This document shows positions 62,352-64,000 of a stretch of 64,000 bases of DNA, piece by piece. Under the pieces are notes generated by a model. That model was not told the origin of the DNA, did no database searches, and worked only from the letters and a program-made list of their open reading frames with translations. The DNA is taken from the NCBI GenBank assembly GCA_029259655.1, contig JAJDET010000010.1, positions 1-64,000 of the forward strand, given 5' to 3'. Made by a program: the position numbers and the translations under genes. Every line of letters begins with the position of its first letter. Position 1 is the stretch's first letter. Source of the DNA: Planctomycetota bacterium. GTDB lineage: Bacteria; Planctomycetota; UBA1135; GCA-002686595.

Positions 62352-62414
62352 CCTCGAACTGACCCCGGCCAGGGAGGGACGGCGACTGCGCCGTGAACCG
62401 GTGATGGATGCGGG

Positions 62415-62551
62415 CTAGAGGTCCGGCCGAAGAGCAGGACCTCGCCGAGGCCGAAGGCCGAGCCCGGCGCGAAGTCGCTCCGGGCTGCCCGCAGGGCATC
62501 CTTGGCGCGCGCTGATGCGCGCCAAGTCACAACCGGCCGACCTGTCGGCCG
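62415..62551 (-). repeat. REP-like dispersed element, copy B
   Basis: Copy of the element at 5381-5516 in the same orientation. The hairpin CTTGGCGCGC / loop GCTGAT / GCGCGCCAAG is at 62501-62526, and the second stem at 62534-62549. It lies between the GT-C copy 2 stop (62351) and the stop of the convergent FG-GAP/ASPIC gene (62557). Its left side (62393-62421) matches 21820-21848. Confidence 0.8.
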
Positions 62552-62556
62552 CGTCT

Positions 62557-64000
62557 CTAGTGCTGAACCGTAGGCGGGGCGCCAAGTGTCGCCGGCGGCT
62601 CCACGATCCGGATCACCTGATTGGGAGCGACGGACTTCACAATGCTCACGGCGCCGCTCGGCCACTGAACCTGGACCGCGTCCACGACGGTCGCGCCCGT
62701 GACGCCGAAGGTCGCGCGGAGAGCCTGACCACCTCCCGTCGAGGAGCCGCTCTGGATCATGCGCCATTGATCGTTGGGCATGATTTCCGTCGTGCTGATC
62801 CGGACGATGGCCCCGATCCCGTCGCGGTTCGACTGGGTGCCGACGAGGTCCACACCGAGGTAGTCCCCGCCCGGCTGTTCGTTGCGGAACAGATGGGCGT
62901 CGTCTCCCAGGCTGACCACCAGGAGATCCTCGTCACCGTCGCCGTCGTAGTCGCCCTTGACGGCGCAGCGGCTGGCGGCCGCCACGTCAGCCCCGCAGGT
63001 CGAGGAGACGTCCGCGAAGTCGTAGTTCGGCGACCCGTTGTTCATGAACAGCGCGTTGGGCTGGACCTGCGTCCCGGCGAAGTAGCCGCAGGCAACGTAC
63101 AGGTCCTCGTACCCGTCCAGGTCGCAGTCGATGAAGGACATTCCCCAGCTGATCTGCAGGTCCCCTCCTGGAGTCATCGGGCGGTCGATCCCCCTCTGTA
63201 CGGCAACGTCGACGAACTGTCCGGGCCCCGTGCGCCGGTAGAGGTGGTTCGGCCCCGCATCGGAGGTCGCGATCTCGAGGACCCCGTCATTGTCGATGTC
63301 GCCGATGGCGATGCCCATCGGAGCCCCGCGATAGTCCATGTTGGCCGGTATCGAGATGTTGCTGAACCTCCATGCATCCGGGCCGTCGGGTCCGTTGTTT
63401 CGCCACAGGAAGTTCTGGCCAGTGACCGTGGGAATGATGGCGGTCAGGTCCTCGTTGATGACGAAGAGGTCGAGATCCAAATCGTCGTCCACGTCGACGA
63501 AGGCCACCGAGTGCGCTGCAGCCTTCGAAAGGAAGGCTGTGTTGAGGAACTTGGACCAGTCCCTGAAGATCCGCGCCCCGGACGGCAGGCCAGTGTTGTG
63601 GTAGAGGTAATCCTGACGCAGGTCGTCGGGCTGCGGATTCTGCAGCGGGTAGCTGTGGCTGGAGACGTAGAGGTCGAGGTAACCGTCGTTGTCGAAGTCC
63701 CCGTAGCAAGCGGCCGATGAGCGCCCGAAGGCAGCAACACGCAGTCGGCCGGTCACATCCTTGAACTTCCACCCACCACCGCTGTCCGGACCGTCGTTGC
63801 TCCAGAAGATGTTGGCTCCACGGGTGAGCAGGTAGAGGTCAGGGTCCCCGTCGTTGTCGTAGTCTCCGAAGAGCGCACCCGTTCCCTCTCCGCTCGGATC
63901 ATCGATCCCGAACTCGACGGCGCGGTCCACGAAGCGCGGGTTCCCGGTCGTGTTCTCGAACAGGGCGTTCGAGCCGATACGGTTCGCCAGGTAGATGTCC
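62557..64000 (-). CDS. CRTAC1-like FG-GAP/ASPIC (UnbV) repeat protein, partial
   Basis: The frame runs off the right edge; 480 codons are visible at the C-terminus. FG-GAP repeats with calcium sites (DYDNDGDPDLYLL, DFDNDGYLDLYVS, DIDNDGVLEIATS, DCDLDGYEDLYVAC, DYDGDGDEDLLVVS) form a beta-propeller. An ASPIC/UnbV domain closes the protein (NRDGIGAIVRISTTE, QALRATFGV, VQVQWPSGAVS). It is probably a secreted or surface protein. The start lies beyond 64000. Confidence 0.9.
   Translation of the reverse strand, partial: DIYLANRIGSNALFENTTGNPRFVDRAVEFGIDDPSGEGTGALFGDYDNDGDPDLYLLTRGANIFWSNDGPDSGGGWKFKDVTGRLRVAAFGRSSAACYGDFDNDGYLDLYVSSHSYPLQNPQPDDLRQDYLYHNTGLPSGARIFRDWSKFLNTAFLSKAAAHSVAFVDVDDDLDLDLFVINEDLTAIIPTVTGQNFLWRNNGPDGPDAWRFSNISIPANMDYRGAPMGIAIGDIDNDGVLEIATSDAGPNHLYRRTGPGQFVDVAVQRGIDRPMTPGGDLQISWGMSFIDCDLDGYEDLYVACGYFAGTQVQPNALFMNNGSPNYDFADVSSTCGADVAAASRCAVKGDYDGDGDEDLLVVSLGDDAHLFRNEQPGGDYLGVDLVGTQSNRDGIGAIVRISTTEIMPNDQWRMIQSGSSTGGGQALRATFGVTGATVVDAVQVQWPSGAVSIVKSVAPNQVIRIVEPPATLGAPPTVQH

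Overview
The window is about two-thirds G+C and densely packed with genes, most starting with ATG or GTG. It reads as one chromosome segment from a Gram-negative bacterium with an outer membrane: there are many lipoproteins, an LpoB-like factor, secreted beta-helix and FG-GAP proteins, a sulfatase and a YfbK-type von Willebrand protein. This mix, and the style of the secreted proteins, suggests Planctomycetota or a close relative. That is inference, since the window has no rRNA or marker tree.

Layout. 1-9324: genes of aromatic-amino-acid / acyl-CoA catabolism (kynureninase-like, PaaA/PaaC-like, ferredoxin, acyl-CoA dehydrogenase, enoyl-CoA hydratase, RidA, SDR, old-yellow-enzyme-like reductase). 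They are interrupted by a 650-bp near-palindrome and by hemN. 9358-11012: a response regulator and a degenerate kinase. 11056-15121: secreted and membrane proteins (unknown 704-aa protein, GH172/DUF2961, PrsW). 15272-17122: RecQ. 17228-21398: a three-lipoprotein operon (FlgO-like/serine protease, LpoB-like, COG3014-like). 21842-23960: an ATP-grasp enzyme and a thioredoxin/PDZ lipoprotein whose frame holds two UGA codons in a UxxU motif, a strong selenoprotein candidate. 23991-27093: an acidic exported protein, DUF2270, a CPXCG protein and a secreted protein. 27165-27241: tRNA-Ile(CAU). 27725-30357: ECF sigma factor with a von Willebrand protein. 30496-36000: serine hydrolase, threonine dehydratase, TPR lipoprotein, ArsC-like and beta-helix proteins. 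35986-41706: queuosine mannosyltransferase, a four-gene ABC-2 exporter operon and carbamate kinase. 41717-45807: EamA transporter, small protein, GT39-like transferase and sulfatase. 46080-52044: a complete oligopeptide (Opp/Dpp) importer. 52138-62351: two near-identical GT-C membrane proteins flank an NRPS module (half condensation, adenylation with embedded methyltransferase, carrier), a divergent SHMT-like enzyme and an FG-GAP protein. 62557-64000: a CRTAC1-like FG-GAP/ASPIC protein that runs off the right edge.

The two strongest leads are the two-UGA thioredoxin-like protein with two possible SECIS hairpins (22722-23960), and the NRPS/SHMT-like pair with its duplicated GT-C flanks (52138-62351). 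Non-coding structure worth attention: the near-palindrome at 1916-2564, and a REP-like element repeated at 5381 and 62415, part of which also occurs at 21820.
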